A stretch of DNA of 13,585 bases. It comes from CAZKTS01 sp964555735. GTDB taxonomy: Bacteria > Actinomycetota > Acidimicrobiia > IMCC26256 > PALSA-555. Shown here piece by piece: positions 1-7,751 of this stretch (the stretch's first letter is position 1; every line of letters begins with the position of its first letter). The notes below the pieces were generated by a model that saw only the letters and a list, made by a program, of their open reading frames with translations, was not told the origin of the DNA and ran no database searches. A program made the translations under genes and the position numbers. Location: NCBI GenBank assembly GCA_964555735.1, contig CAZKTS010000275.1, forward strand, positions 1 through 13,585. The letters are read 5' to 3'.

Positions 1-711
1 GGCGTTCCACCACAGGAACCCGCCGCATGCGCCCGTGAGCGCGGCGGCCACCACGGCGAGGTCGATCGCCGACGCGGGCTCGATCCCGTAGACGAACGGG
101 TGCCGGAACTGCCAGAAGCAGATGATCATGAACGCGGCGAAGACGAGGGTGGCCGAGCCCGCCGCGAGGCCGTCCATGCCATCGGTGAGGTTGACCGCGT
201 TCGACGTGCCGTAGATGACGATGACCGCCATCGCGAACCAGATCCAGGTACCGAGGTCGAGATCGAAGGTGCGCGTGAACGAGAGGTTGGTGGAGACGTC
301 GACCCAGCGAAGGGCGAGGATCGCGAACCCGCTCGCCACGAGCAGCTCACCACCGGTCTTGCCGCGCTTGCGCAGTCCGAGGTTCCGCCCGCGTCGCACC
401 GCGAGGTAGTCGTCGACGAAGCCCACGAGCGCGAGCCCGACGATCAGGAGCATCAGCGAGACGCCGGTCTGGGCGAACTTCAGCTGCTCGCTCCGCGCGT
501 GCGCGACGACGTAGCCGACCATGACGCCCGCCACGATCGCGATGCCGCCCATGGTCGGCGTCCCGGCCTTGCCCGCGTGAGGGTGCGTGAAGGGTCCGTC
601 GTCGCGGATCAGCTGCCCGATCCCCCGCCGTTGGAGGACGCGGATGAGGAGCGGCGTGCCGAGGATCGCGATCGCGAACGCGACGCCGGCGGCGATGAGC
701 AGCGCGATCAC
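1..711 (-). CDS. mraY: MraY, phospho-MurNAc-pentapeptide transferase (partial, C-terminus outside window)
   Basis: Integral membrane enzyme that transfers phospho-MurNAc-pentapeptide from UDP to undecaprenyl phosphate, giving lipid I, the first membrane step of peptidoglycan synthesis. The minus strand reads 237 codons from a GTG at 711 to the window edge. Visible family motifs are DGPFTHPHAGKAGTPTMGG near residue 42, FVDDYLAVRRGRNLGLRKRGK-type text with the catalytic Asp pair near residue 100, and the signature TSNAVNLTDGMDGLAAG near residue 170. Several hydrophobic helices separate them. The reading stops at GGFLWWNA, just where the family continues into HPA.VFMGDTGS, so about a third of the protein is missing. 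The GTG overlaps the murF stop as GTGA, and GGGGAG lies about 9 bases upstream. Family identity is certain from motifs and position. Confidence 0.97.
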   Translation of the reverse strand, partial: MIALLIAAGVAFAIAILGTPLLIRVLQRRGIGQLIRDDGPFTHPHAGKAGTPTMGGIAIVAGVMVGYVVAHARSEQLKFAQTGVSLMLLIVGLALVGFVDDYLAVRRGRNLGLRKRGKTGGELLVASGFAILALRWVDVSTNLSFTRTFDLDLGTWIWFAMAVIVIYGTSNAVNLTDGMDGLAAGSATLVFAAFMIICFWQFRHPFVYGIEPASAIDLAVVAAALTGACGGFLWWNA

Positions 712-2087
712 GGGCGGTCGCTCCCCGCGGCCAGCGCTTCGATGACGACCTCGAGCCCGATCGCCCGGCTGGCCTTCACGAGCACCGCGTCGCCGGCGCG
801 CACCTCGTCGCGCACCGCGACGGCGGCCGCCGACGCGTCCGGCACGACGCGTGCCGAGAGCCGGGGGCCCGCGCCACGCACGATCGCATCGGCGTGCTCG
901 CCGACGGCCAGCACCGCATCGAGCCCGAGATCGGCCGCGAGCCGGCCGAGCGCCTCGTGCTCCTCGTCGGCGTGCTCGCCCAGCTCGAGCATCTCGCCGA
1001 GCACGGCGAGGCGCCGACCGTCGACGCTGAGCGCGGCGAGCGCTCGGAGCGCGGCATCGGCCGCGGTGGGGCTCGAGTTGTAGGCGTCGTTCAGCACCGC
1101 GACCCCGGAGGCGGTGCGCACCAGCTCCATGCGGTGCGCGGCGGCGACGACCCCGGCGAGGGCCGCGGCCGCGCGCTCGACGGGCACGCCGAGCGAGGCT
1201 GCGACGGTCACTGCCATCGCCGCGTTGCCCGCCTGGTGCGCGCCCCGCAGCCGCAGTGCCACACGCGCGTCTCCCCACGGTGTCGACAGCTCGACGGTGG
1301 GGCACAGCTCGTCGTCCAGCCCGAGGACCGAGACGCGCACGTCGGCGCCGGTGCCGGTACCGACGCGCAGGACACGCGCATCCGTGCGCGCCGCGAGCTC
1401 CTCGGTCCATTCGCAGTCGGCGTTGAGCACGGCCAGCCCGTCGGACGGCAGCGACTCGATCAGCTCGCCCTTCACCCGGGCGATCCCCTCGGGCCCACCC
1501 AGGTGGCCGGCGTGCGCGAGCCCGATGTTGGTGACCACGCCGATGGTCGGGCGCGCGAACACCGTCAGGTCGGCGATGTTGCCGGCGAACCGCGCCCCCA
1601 TCTCGGCCACGACCACCTCGGTGTCGTCGGCGGCACCCAGGAGGGTCAACGGCACGCCCGCCTCGTTGTTGAACGACCCCGGGCTGGCGTGCACCCGCCG
1701 CCCGGCGGCCACCGCCGCCGCGCTGAGGTCCTTGGTCGCGGTCTTGCCGGCCGACCCGGTGATCCCGACGACCGCACCCGCGAGGCGATCGCGGGCGGTC
1801 GCGGCGAGGGTCTGGAGCGCGGCCATCGGGTCGACGACGGTGACGATCGCCGCGTCGACAGGTTGCGCGGGCGCGGTGTCGACCACCGCTACCCGGGCGC
1901 CGCGCGCGACCGCGTCGGCCACGAACGCGTGACCGTCGCGATCGGCCCGGAGCGCGAAGAAGCAGGCGCCCGGCTCGACGAGGCGCGAGTCGATGGCGTA
2001 CGAGGTCGCGACCGGGTCGTTCGGTCCGCGACCCGGGAGGAGGGTCCCGTCGGTCGCACGAGCGATCTCGATGGCGCGGAGCCGCAT
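708..2087 (-). CDS. murF: MurF, UDP-MurNAc-tripeptide:D-Ala-D-Ala ligase
   Basis: Cytoplasmic ATP-dependent ligase that adds D-Ala-D-Ala to UDP-MurNAc-tripeptide, the last soluble step before MraY. The 459-residue product is of normal family length. It shows an N-terminal Mur domain, the P-loop GITGSAGKTATK at about residues 108-119, SFNNEAGVPLTLL at 138-150, AEMGARFAGNI near 161, NIGLAHAGHLG near 187 and KGELIE near 206. The C-terminal domain carries LNDAYNSSPTAADAAL and LGEMLELGEHADEEH. The ATG at 2087 shares one base with the murE stop (TGATG) and there is no strong Shine-Dalgarno, so coupling to murE translation is inferred. The same frame is open for 111 more codons upstream, but that stretch lies over murE and is low-complexity Arg-rich shadow sequence. 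The SGSAGKTATK-type P-loop separates it from MurE and MurD. Confidence 0.97.
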   Translation of the reverse strand: MRLRAIEIARATDGTLLPGRGPNDPVATSYAIDSRLVEPGACFFALRADRDGHAFVADAVARGARVAVVDTAPAQPVDAAIVTVVDPMAALQTLAATARDRLAGAVVGITGSAGKTATKDLSAAAVAAGRRVHASPGSFNNEAGVPLTLLGAADDTEVVVAEMGARFAGNIADLTVFARPTIGVVTNIGLAHAGHLGGPEGIARVKGELIESLPSDGLAVLNADCEWTEELAARTDARVLRVGTGTGADVRVSVLGLDDELCPTVELSTPWGDARVALRLRGAHQAGNAAMAVTVAASLGVPVERAAAALAGVVAAAHRMELVRTASGVAVLNDAYNSSPTAADAALRALAALSVDGRRLAVLGEMLELGEHADEEHEALGRLAADLGLDAVLAVGEHADAIVRGAGPRLSARVVPDASAAAVAVRDEVRAGDAVLVKASRAIGLEVVIEALAAGSDRP

Positions 2088-3553
2088 CAGCGACCGTCCA
2101 GGAGCTCGCGCACGACGACGCGGTCGTCGAACGGCATCGTGACGCCGTCGGCGGTCTGGCCGGTCTCGTGCCCCTTGCCGGCGACGATCACGACGTCGCC
2201 GACGGTGGCGTCCGCGAGCGCGAGTGCGATGGCGCGCCGGCGGTCCAGCTCGGTGAGCACGCGACCGCGAGGTCGGTCCATCCCCGCGAGCACCTCGGCC
2301 GCGATGGCCGCGGGCGCTTCGGAGCGAGGGTTGTCGGACGTCACCACCGCGACGTCGGCACCGTCGGCCGCGGCCCGACCCATGACCGGCCGCTTCTCGC
2401 GGTCGCGGTCTCCCCCACACCCGAAGACGACGAGCACCCGGTGATCGCCCGCGAGCTCACGCGCCGTGGCGAGCACGCTCGCCAGCGCGTCGGGTGCGTG
2501 GGCGTAGTCGACGAACACGCGGAAGTCCTGGCCGGCGTCCACCGGCTCGAGCCGCCCCGGCACGACGAGCGGTTGCGACAACCCGTCCACGACCGCTTCG
2601 AAGGTGAGTCCGCTCGCGAGCGCGGTCGCCGCGGCCGCCAGCGCGTTCGAGAGGTTCGGCCGGCCGACCAGCGGGAGACGCACCTCGCCCGCGCGTGCGT
2701 CGCGACGGTCGACGAGGCGCACCGTGGTGCCGGCGCCATCGAGGCGCACGTCCTCGGCGCCCACCGCGGCGCGGTCGTCGTCGATCGCGAAGGTCAGGGT
2801 CGGCAGGTCACGGGCCGCGGCCCGGGCCACCAGGTCCGCGCCCATCGGGTCGTCGGCGTTGACCACACCGATCGCCGCCCGCTCGGGCGTGAACAGCGAG
2901 GCCTTGGCGTCGAAGTAGGCCGCCATCGTGCCGTGGAAGTCGAGGTGGTCGTGCGACAGGTTGGTGAAGCACACCGCGGCGAAGCGAGTGCCGTCGATGC
3001 GATGTTGCACGAGCGCGTGCGAGGACACCTCCATCGCGACGGTCCCGACGCCGTCGTCGCGCATCCGCGCGAGGAGCGCCTGGAGGTCGGTGGCCTCCGG
3101 CGTGGTGTGCGCGAGGTCGACGTGGGTGCCCGCGATGCGAGCGCCGGTGGTGCCGATGACGCCGACGCGCTCCCCGGCCCCGCGGGCGATGGCTTCGAGC
3201 AGGTACGTGGTCGTGGTCTTGCCGTTGGTGCCGGTGACGCCCAGGCACCGCATGGCGGCCGACGGGTGCCCGTGGAGGTTCGCCGCCGCGGGCCCGAGGG
3301 CGCGCCGGACGTCGGCGACCTCCGCCTCGACGACGCCGGACGCGAGGGGCCGCTCGACCAGGAGGGCGACCGCGCCCGCGGCGACGGCGGCCGGGGCGTG
3401 ACGGTGCCCGTCGTCGGTCGCGCCGACGACGCACGCGAAGCACGCTCCGGGACGGACACGGCGGCTGTCGTGCGTCAGGTCGAGCACCTCGACCCCACCG
3501 TCCCCTCGGAGCGCGACCACGTCCACACCGGTCAAGACCTCCTCGAGCTGCAC
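2087..3553 (-). CDS. murE: MurE, UDP-MurNAc-L-Ala-D-Glu:meso-diaminopimelate ligase
   Basis: Cytoplasmic ligase that adds the third stem-peptide residue to UDP-MurNAc-L-Ala-D-Glu. The 488-residue product has the expected three Mur domains. The P-loop GVTGTNGKTTTT is at about residues 105-116 and TTPEATDL at 150-157. NLSHDHLDFHG is at 198-208, and a Lys at about 217 (YFDAKASLF) matches the usual carbamylated lysine. The motif DNPRSEAP is at 407-414 and a GKGHE motif lies near the C-terminus. DNPR is the signature of enzymes that use meso-diaminopimelate rather than lysine, so a DAP-type peptidoglycan is inferred. The start is a GTG at 3553, with GGGGAGAAG (3563-3571) 9 bases upstream. Unlike its neighbours it does not overlap the upstream gene: 82 bases separate it from ftsI. 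Confidence 0.97.
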   Translation of the reverse strand: MQLEEVLTGVDVVALRGDGGVEVLDLTHDSRRVRPGACFACVVGATDDGHRHAPAAVAAGAVALLVERPLASGVVEAEVADVRRALGPAAANLHGHPSAAMRCLGVTGTNGKTTTTYLLEAIARGAGERVGVIGTTGARIAGTHVDLAHTTPEATDLQALLARMRDDGVGTVAMEVSSHALVQHRIDGTRFAAVCFTNLSHDHLDFHGTMAAYFDAKASLFTPERAAIGVVNADDPMGADLVARAAARDLPTLTFAIDDDRAAVGAEDVRLDGAGTTVRLVDRRDARAGEVRLPLVGRPNLSNALAAAATALASGLTFEAVVDGLSQPLVVPGRLEPVDAGQDFRVFVDYAHAPDALASVLATARELAGDHRVLVVFGCGGDRDREKRPVMGRAAADGADVAVVTSDNPRSEAPAAIAAEVLAGMDRPRGRVLTELDRRRAIALALADATVGDVVIVAGKGHETGQTADGVTMPFDDRVVVRELLDGR

Positions 3554-3635
3554 GCGCGCGGACTTCTCCCCTCGTGTCGAGGCGAATCAGGCTGGACGAG
3601 CGAATCAGGGTACCGGGAGGCCCTCGCGACACCCG
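3554..3635 (-). promoter_or_regulatory. ftsI-murE intergenic leader with direct repeat and small hairpins
   Basis: This is one of only two non-coding gaps inside the dcw run here. It contains a perfect 10-bp direct repeat, CCTGATTCGC on the minus strand, at 3582-3591 and 3600-3609 (18-bp period). A 5-bp hairpin CCTCG-ACA-CGAGG at 3570-3582 abuts the murE Shine-Dalgarno. A 7-bp inverted repeat (3616-3622 and 3645-3651) spans the ftsI stop codon. I see no convincing promoter with both hexamers. A role in setting murE translation is possible but is inference only. Confidence 0.35.
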
Positions 3636-5486
3636 TCACGGCGTGGCCTCCTTCGCGGGCACGCGCTCGACCGCGAGCGCGTACTGCATGATCCGGGCGA
3701 AAGCGGGCGCGGCGAGCTGGCCACCCGAGATCGTGCCCTTCTGCGGCTCGTCGAGGACGACGATCGCCGCCAGCCGGGCATCGGCCGCGGGCGCGAACCC
3801 GGCGAACGACGTGACGTAGCGGTACGGCGGCTTCTCGTACGGCGGCTTGCGGGCCGTGCCGGTCTTGCCGGCCACGTCGTAGCCCGGGATCTGGGCCTTG
3901 GACCCGGTCCCGTCGGCGACCACGCCCTGGAGCATCGCCTGCATGGCGACGGCGGTCTCCGGGGACATGACCCGACGCGTCGCGCCGAGCGGCGTCTCCT
4001 GCCGGTTCCCGTCGGCGTCGATGGTGGCGCCCACGAGCCGCGGCGCGCGCGCCACGCCGTCGTTGGCGACGGTCATGTAGACGTCGAGCATCTGCATGGC
4101 CGTGACGGCGATGCCGTTGCCGACCGGCATCGAGGCGAGGCTCGTCGCGTTGTACTGGTCGAGCGGCAGCAGGATGCCCGCGGCCTCACCGGGGAAGCCG
4201 AGACCGGTGGGCGACCCGAACCCGAAGTCGCGCAGCGCCTGGTCGAAGCGCTCCCGGCCGAGCATGCGCGCGATCTGGATGGTGCCGACGTTCGACGACA
4301 GCCGCACGATGTCGGCGACGGTCATCGAGGTGGGGTGCGGGTCGACGTCCTCGTACTCCTGACCGTCGACCGTGATCGAGCCCGGCACCTGGAGCACCGT
4401 GTTGGGGTTGATGAGGCCGGCGTCCATCGCCGCCGAGATCGTGACCACCTTGTTGGTCGAGCCCGGCTCGAAGACGTCGGTGAGCGGCCGGTTCGGCGAC
4501 GACGCGGTGGCCGGGTGGGCCGGACCGGTGAACGCCTGCGCCCCGTCGACCGTCGCCATGGCGAGGATGTCGCCGGTGCGGACGTCGGCGATCACCACCA
4601 TGCCGCCCTTCGCCTCGGTGTTAGCGACCTCCTCGGTCAGCACCCGCTCGACCTCGAACTGGAGCGGCTGGTCGATCGTGAGCACGAGGTCGGTGCCACG
4701 CACGGGCTCGCGCACGCGGCGCTCGCCGTCGGGGAGCTCTCGCCCCTTGGGGTCCTGCTCGACCTCCATGCGCCCCGGTCGGCCTCCGAGGACGTCGTCC
4801 TGGCCGGACTCGAGCCCGCCGAGCCCGTCGTTGTCGGTGCCCACGAAGCCGAGCACGGGCGCGGCCAGCGTGCCCGCCGGGTAGTAGCGCTTGGTCTCGG
4901 GGACCATGCCGATCCCCGGCAGGGCGAGCTTGCGCACCGCGTCGCTGACGTCGCGCTCGACCTTGCGGGCGACGTAGACGAAGGCGAGGTTCTTCTGCGC
5001 GAGACGCGCCTCGAGCGTCTCGGCATCGACACCGACGAGCGGAGAGAGCTGCTGCGCGTAGCCGCGCGGGTCGTCGATGTGGCGCGGGTCGGCCCAGATG
5101 CTCTCGCGCGACGCCGACACGGCGAGGTCGTTGCCGTTGCGGTCGAAGATGCTGCCGCGCTCGGCGGTGAGCGTGACCGTGTGCACGCGCTGATCGAGTC
5201 CGAGTGCCTGGTAGTGACCGCGGTCGGCCGCCTGCACCACGATCAGGCGGGTGGCGATCAGTCCGAACACGACGGCGATCACGAGGAACATGCCCACGAG
5301 GCGCCGCGCCGGGTTCGGCGGCGCCAGGACCGCGTGCCGGTGCGCGCGCCGCGGCGTCGTGTGGAGCGCCTCGACCCGACGGCCGGGGTCGCCGAGCCGG
5401 GTGCCGGGCGTGCGCCGCGCGCGCGAAGCGGCCGCCGGTCCTGCCGGCGGCCGTCGCTGACGGGTCACGGGGGTCCGGGCCGTCAC
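3636..5486 (-). CDS. ftsI: FtsI / PBP3-type class B penicillin-binding protein (septal transpeptidase)
   Basis: Membrane-anchored D,D-transpeptidase that cross-links septal peptidoglycan, working with FtsW and the FtsQLB complex. The 616-residue product has a basic, proline-rich cytoplasmic tail (about 1-60) and one membrane helix at about 63-85. A PBP dimerisation domain follows, starting at AERGSIFDRNGNDLA (108-122). The transpeptidase domain shows the three catalytic boxes: STNK (nucleophile Ser343, Lys346), SSN (397-399) and KTG (541-543). There is no transglycosylase domain and there are no PASTA repeats, so it is a class B enzyme of the FtsI type. The GTG start at 5486 overlaps the ftsL stop as GTGA. 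GAGGGG lies only about 2 bases before it, so the in-frame GTG six codons later is an alternative start. Its place after ftsL and before murE is standard. Confidence 0.97.
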   Translation of the reverse strand: MTARTPVTRQRRPPAGPAAASRARRTPGTRLGDPGRRVEALHTTPRRAHRHAVLAPPNPARRLVGMFLVIAVVFGLIATRLIVVQAADRGHYQALGLDQRVHTVTLTAERGSIFDRNGNDLAVSASRESIWADPRHIDDPRGYAQQLSPLVGVDAETLEARLAQKNLAFVYVARKVERDVSDAVRKLALPGIGMVPETKRYYPAGTLAAPVLGFVGTDNDGLGGLESGQDDVLGGRPGRMEVEQDPKGRELPDGERRVREPVRGTDLVLTIDQPLQFEVERVLTEEVANTEAKGGMVVIADVRTGDILAMATVDGAQAFTGPAHPATASSPNRPLTDVFEPGSTNKVVTISAAMDAGLINPNTVLQVPGSITVDGQEYEDVDPHPTSMTVADIVRLSSNVGTIQIARMLGRERFDQALRDFGFGSPTGLGFPGEAAGILLPLDQYNATSLASMPVGNGIAVTAMQMLDVYMTVANDGVARAPRLVGATIDADGNRQETPLGATRRVMSPETAVAMQAMLQGVVADGTGSKAQIPGYDVAGKTGTARKPPYEKPPYRYVTSFAGFAPAADARLAAIVVLDEPQKGTISGGQLAAPAFARIMQYALAVERVPAKEATP

Positions 5487-5977
5487 GGCCCCTCGCCCAA
5501 CGTGGGCTTCACGTCCGTCCAGCCGTTCATGGTCCCGTCCGGCGCATCGGGAGCCGGCGGCAGCTCACCCTCCACCGGCACCGGCGTGGGTGGCTGGGCG
5601 GGCAGCGTGAGCCCGAGCTCCTTGGCCCGCTCGACGATGCGCTGAGGTGCCGAGAGCCGCGCGTGCTCGAGCCGCGCGTCGTCGTAGCGCCGCTCGGCGG
5701 CCGTCGTCCGCTGCTCGAGGGTGTCGATGGCGAGCTGACCCTGCGCGAGGAACACGTGGAACGCGACCACGGTGAACACCGTGCCGAGCGCGAGCACCGC
5801 CGCGAGCGCGATGGTGCGCCGGCGACGACGGGCCCGCCGGCTCGTGTCGTCCCGCGCCGGGATGACCCGCAGGTGGGGCCGGCGAGCCGGCCGCGCGACG
5901 GGCGCACGACGCGGCTCGACCAGCGCGGCTCCGGCCCGCGCCCGCGTCGCACGCGGCGCGAGGGCGACAGCGGTCAT
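5483..5977 (-). CDS. ftsL: FtsL-like septum formation protein
   Basis: Small bitopic division protein of 164 residues. It has an Arg-rich cytoplasmic N-terminus (1-54) ending in RRARRRRRT and one hydrophobic helix at about 55-79. An extracytoplasmic segment with heptad-like leucines and charged residues (about 80-110) probably forms a coiled coil. It contains LSAPQRIVERAKELGL, which resembles the P..IE..A.. LGL motif of FtsL/DivIC proteins. The tail from about 125 is Pro-rich. FtsL proteins pair with FtsB and FtsQ to activate FtsWI. Sequence conservation in this family is weak, so the call rests on topology plus the fixed slot between rsmH and ftsI. The ATG overlaps the rsmH stop as ATGA and has no clear Shine-Dalgarno, so translation is probably coupled. 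Confidence 0.88.
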   Translation of the reverse strand: MTAVALAPRATRARAGAALVEPRRAPVARPARRPHLRVIPARDDTSRRARRRRRTIALAAVLALGTVFTVVAFHVFLAQGQLAIDTLEQRTTAAERRYDDARLEHARLSAPQRIVERAKELGLTLPAQPPTPVPVEGELPPAPDAPDGTMNGWTDVKPTLGEGP

Positions 5978-6918
5978 GACCGTGCTGCAGCGAGCTTCTC
6001 GGCCGCACGGAGCCGCGCACTGCGGGCACGCGGGTTCGCGGCGACCTCGTCGGCACGCGGGCGCACGGCGCGACGCGTGAGGACGCGCACGAGGCCGCCC
6101 GTCGTCTTGGGCTCCACCGGCAGGCCCGGCGGGAGCTGCTCGCTCGTGCCGGTCCAGCGCGCGAAGCGCTCCTTGACGATGCGGTCCTCGAGCGAGTGGT
6201 ACGCGAGCACGAGGATGCGACCACCGGGCGCGAGCAGGTGGACCGACTCGTCGAGCCCCGACGCGAGGTTCGGCAGCTCGTGGTTCACCTCCATGCGGAT
6301 GGCCTGGAACGTGCGCCGCGCCGGGTGACCGCCACGCCGGCGGGCGGGCGCGGGCACCGCGTCCTTCACCGCGGCCACCAGGTCGCTCGTCGAGCGCAGC
6401 GGTCGCGCGGCCACGATCGCGTTCGCGATCTGGCGGGCGAAGCGCTCCTCGCCGTAGGTGCGCAGCACCTCGGTCAGGCGGTCGGCGTCGTAGGTGTTCA
6501 CCACCGTCTCGGCGGTGAGCTCCTGCGCGCTGTCCATGCGCATGTCGAGTGGTGCGTCTCCCCAGTAGGAGAAGCCGCGCTCCTCGGTGTCGAGCTGTGG
6601 GCTGCTGACGCCCAGATCGAACAGGATTCCCATGATGTTCCCCTCGCTCTCGCGCTCCACGACGCCGGCGACTTCGTCGAAGTTGCCGTGCACGATCCGG
6701 ACTCGGTCACCGAACGAGGCGAGTGCCTCGCGTGCTGCGGCGACCGCCACGGGATCCCGATCGATCCCGAGGAGCCGGCAACCAGGTCGGGCGTCCAGGA
6801 GGAGTCGGGCGTGGCCACCGCCGCCGACGGTCGCGTCGACGATCAGCCCGTCCGGCACCTCGGCGAGGAGCTCGACCACCTCCCGGTGCATCACCGGTTG
6901 GTGTTGGAAGCCACCCAT
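5974..6918 (-). CDS. rsmH: RsmH (MraW), 16S rRNA N4-methyltransferase for C1402
   Basis: SAM-dependent enzyme that N4-methylates C1402 in the decoding centre of 16S rRNA. The 314-residue product is of normal length. Motifs in order are HQPVMHREVVELL at 6-18, the SAM-binding loop VDATVGGGGHA (about 27-37) and GIDRDPVA (about 51-58). Next come ILFDLGVSSPQLDTEERGFS, DAPLDMRMD, the motif HPARRTFQAIRMEVN in the second half, YHSLEDRIVKERF and the terminal NPRARSARLRAAEK. The ATG at 6918 is preceded by AGGAG (6926-6930) with a 7-base spacer, the clearest ribosome site in the dcw run here. It follows mraZ after a 204-bp structured gap, which suggests separate control of rsmH and the genes below it. 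Confidence 0.97.
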   Translation of the reverse strand: MGGFQHQPVMHREVVELLAEVPDGLIVDATVGGGGHARLLLDARPGCRLLGIDRDPVAVAAAREALASFGDRVRIVHGNFDEVAGVVERESEGNIMGILFDLGVSSPQLDTEERGFSYWGDAPLDMRMDSAQELTAETVVNTYDADRLTEVLRTYGEERFARQIANAIVAARPLRSTSDLVAAVKDAVPAPARRRGGHPARRTFQAIRMEVNHELPNLASGLDESVHLLAPGGRILVLAYHSLEDRIVKERFARWTGTSEQLPPGLPVEPKTTGGLVRVLTRRAVRPRADEVAANPRARSARLRAAEKLAAARS

Positions 6919-6941
6919 GTCGCTGCTCCTCGCCCCCAGGC

Positions 6942-7054
6942 CCGCTGCCAGCTCCCCGGACGGTCAGTGCCGCTCGGATTTCTCCCCGAAGTCGGCTCGG
7001 TAGAAGCGGGCGGAGTAGGGGCTTCACCGCGCCCGACCGGGGAGCTGGCAGCGG
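6942..7054 (-). promoter_or_regulatory. Candidate structured leader RNA upstream of rsmH (large inverted repeat)
   Basis: An 18-bp perfect inverted repeat, CCGCTGCCAGCTCCCCGG on the plus strand at 6942-6959, is matched at 7037-7054. With one A/A mismatch and three more pairs (6961-6963 with 7033-7035) it extends to 22 positions. It would close a loop of about 70 bases in the transcript. Inside, a second 6-bp stem can form between 7004-7009 and 6970-6975. The outer stem ends 11 bases before the rsmH Shine-Dalgarno. Placement matches the mraW RNA motif described upstream of mraW (rsmH) genes in actinobacteria, but I cannot align it to that model here. Regulation of rsmH translation or of transcription readthrough is inferred. 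Confidence 0.55.
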
Positions 7055-7100
7055 ACCCGGGCGGCCCGCTGGTTGTGTTGGTTGTGGTTCGTCTGCTCGC

Positions 7101-7123
7101 GAGGCCTCCTTCCCTCAGGCCTC
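7101..7123 (-). terminator. Hairpin directly after the mraZ stop (attenuator or weak terminator)
   Basis: A 7-bp perfect inverted repeat (GAGGCCT at 7101-7107, AGGCCTC at 7117-7123) with a 9-base loop begins at the last base of the mraZ stop codon. No U-run follows; the RNA continues into a CA-rich, probably unstructured stretch (7071-7091, with repeated CACAACC). It may trim or partly terminate the mraZ message, or protect its 3' end. Function is not shown by sequence alone. Confidence 0.35.
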
Positions 7124-7557
7124 TACATCCCGAGCCCGGACGGCGAGCTGGGGCCGGCGAGGATCGCCTCGCCCACGCTCCGCTCTTCCTGCCAACGGGC
7201 TGCGTCCCAGATCTCGATGCGGTTGAGGGCACCGGTGACCACGACGTCCTTGTCGAGGTTGGCGAACTCCCGCAGCTGCGGCGCGATCGCCACCCTCCCC
7301 TGCTTGTCGGGGACGACCTGCTGCGCCAGCGCGAGGAAGGCCCGGGTCGCCGGGATGTTGTCGTCGCTCTCGCGCGCCATCTGCTGGGCCGCCTCGGCGA
7401 CCCGCTCCCATTCGGTGGGCGTGTACACGGCCAGGCACCCCCTCTTCCCGATCCCGATCACGGCGCCGCCTTCGAGGGCCGCGCGGAACTTCGCCGGGAG
7501 GATCAGTCGTCCCTTGGCGTCCAGGGAGTGCGGGTGCTCCCCCAGGAATGTGTCCAC
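7123..7557 (-). CDS. mraZ: MraZ, SpoVT/AbrB-fold transcriptional regulator of the dcw cluster
   Basis: DNA-binding regulator that in well-studied bacteria represses the dcw operon, including its own gene, by binding tandem repeats at the promoter. The 144-residue product has two SpoVT-AbrB-like halves. The first carries TFLGEHPHSLDAKGRLILP near the N-terminus and the second QQVVPDKQGRVAIAP near residue 80; each holds the family's D..GR core. The chosen GTG at 7557 gives the usual beginning (family proteins start close to FLGE) and has GAGG about 5 bases upstream. A longer in-frame GTG at 7626 would add 23 unlike residues and sits inside a putative operator only about 12 bases after the predicted transcription start, so it was rejected. 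It is the first gene of the minus-strand dcw run. Confidence 0.95.
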   Translation of the reverse strand: MDTFLGEHPHSLDAKGRLILPAKFRAALEGGAVIGIGKRGCLAVYTPTEWERVAEAAQQMARESDDNIPATRAFLALAQQVVPDKQGRVAIAPQLREFANLDKDVVVTGALNRIEIWDAARWQEERSVGEAILAGPSSPSGLGM

Positions 7558-7622
7558 GGTTCCCTCGCTCGCAGCTGCTTCGGGAGATCTGGGAAGACGC
7601 GCCCCGCCACGGGCGTTGTCCT

Positions 7623-7662
7623 CCACTTCCCTCCCTTTCGTGGCACATTAAGACCACTTCCC
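7623..7662 (-). repeat. Two GGGAAGTGG boxes at the mraZ promoter (candidate MraZ operator)
   Basis: Identical 9-mers at 7623-7631 and 7654-7662 (minus strand GGGAAGTGG) lie 31 bp apart, about three helical turns, so on the same face of DNA. A further GTGG sits 10 bp upstream of the GTGG inside the second box. MraZ proteins are known to bind short tandem G-rich repeats (TGGG type in E. coli) at the dcw promoter. Assignment to MraZ is inference from position and base content. Confidence 0.5.
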
Positions 7663-7673
7663 ACCACCGTCAA
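7645..7673 (-). promoter_or_regulatory. Predicted mraZ/dcw promoter (TTGACG-N17-TAATGT)
   Basis: On the minus strand the -35 TTGACG (7668-7673) and -10 TAATGT (7645-7650) are separated by exactly 17 bases, close to the housekeeping sigma consensus. The expected start of transcription is near 7638, leaving a leader of about 80 bases before the mraZ GTG. One GGGAAGTGG copy lies in the spacer and one just past the start site, both suitable places for a repressor. Confidence 0.75.
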
Positions 7674-7751
7674 CCCCTCACGCGCCACCAGGCCCCCCAT
7701 CCGGCCCCTCGAGCCCCACAACCCCCACCGGCGTTGGGCTGCCGTCCCGGC

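Noticed and set aside
2088..2420. N-terminal 111-codon extension of murF
   Set aside because: It lies entirely over the conserved C-terminus of murE and has no similarity to Mur proteins; the ATG at 2087 gives the normal MurF beginning.
894..2444. Long plus-strand open frame opposite murF and murE
   Set aside because: It is an antisense shadow rich in Arg, Gly, Asp and His, caused by high GC; the minus strand encodes clear MurF and MurE motifs there.
4335..5645. Long plus-strand open frame opposite ftsI
   Set aside because: No recognisable domain, composition typical of GC-rich shadow frames, and complete overlap with an intact FtsI.
7558..7626. Longer mraZ start at the GTG at 7626
   Set aside because: It adds 23 residues not typical of MraZ and starts within a repeat box close to the predicted transcription start.
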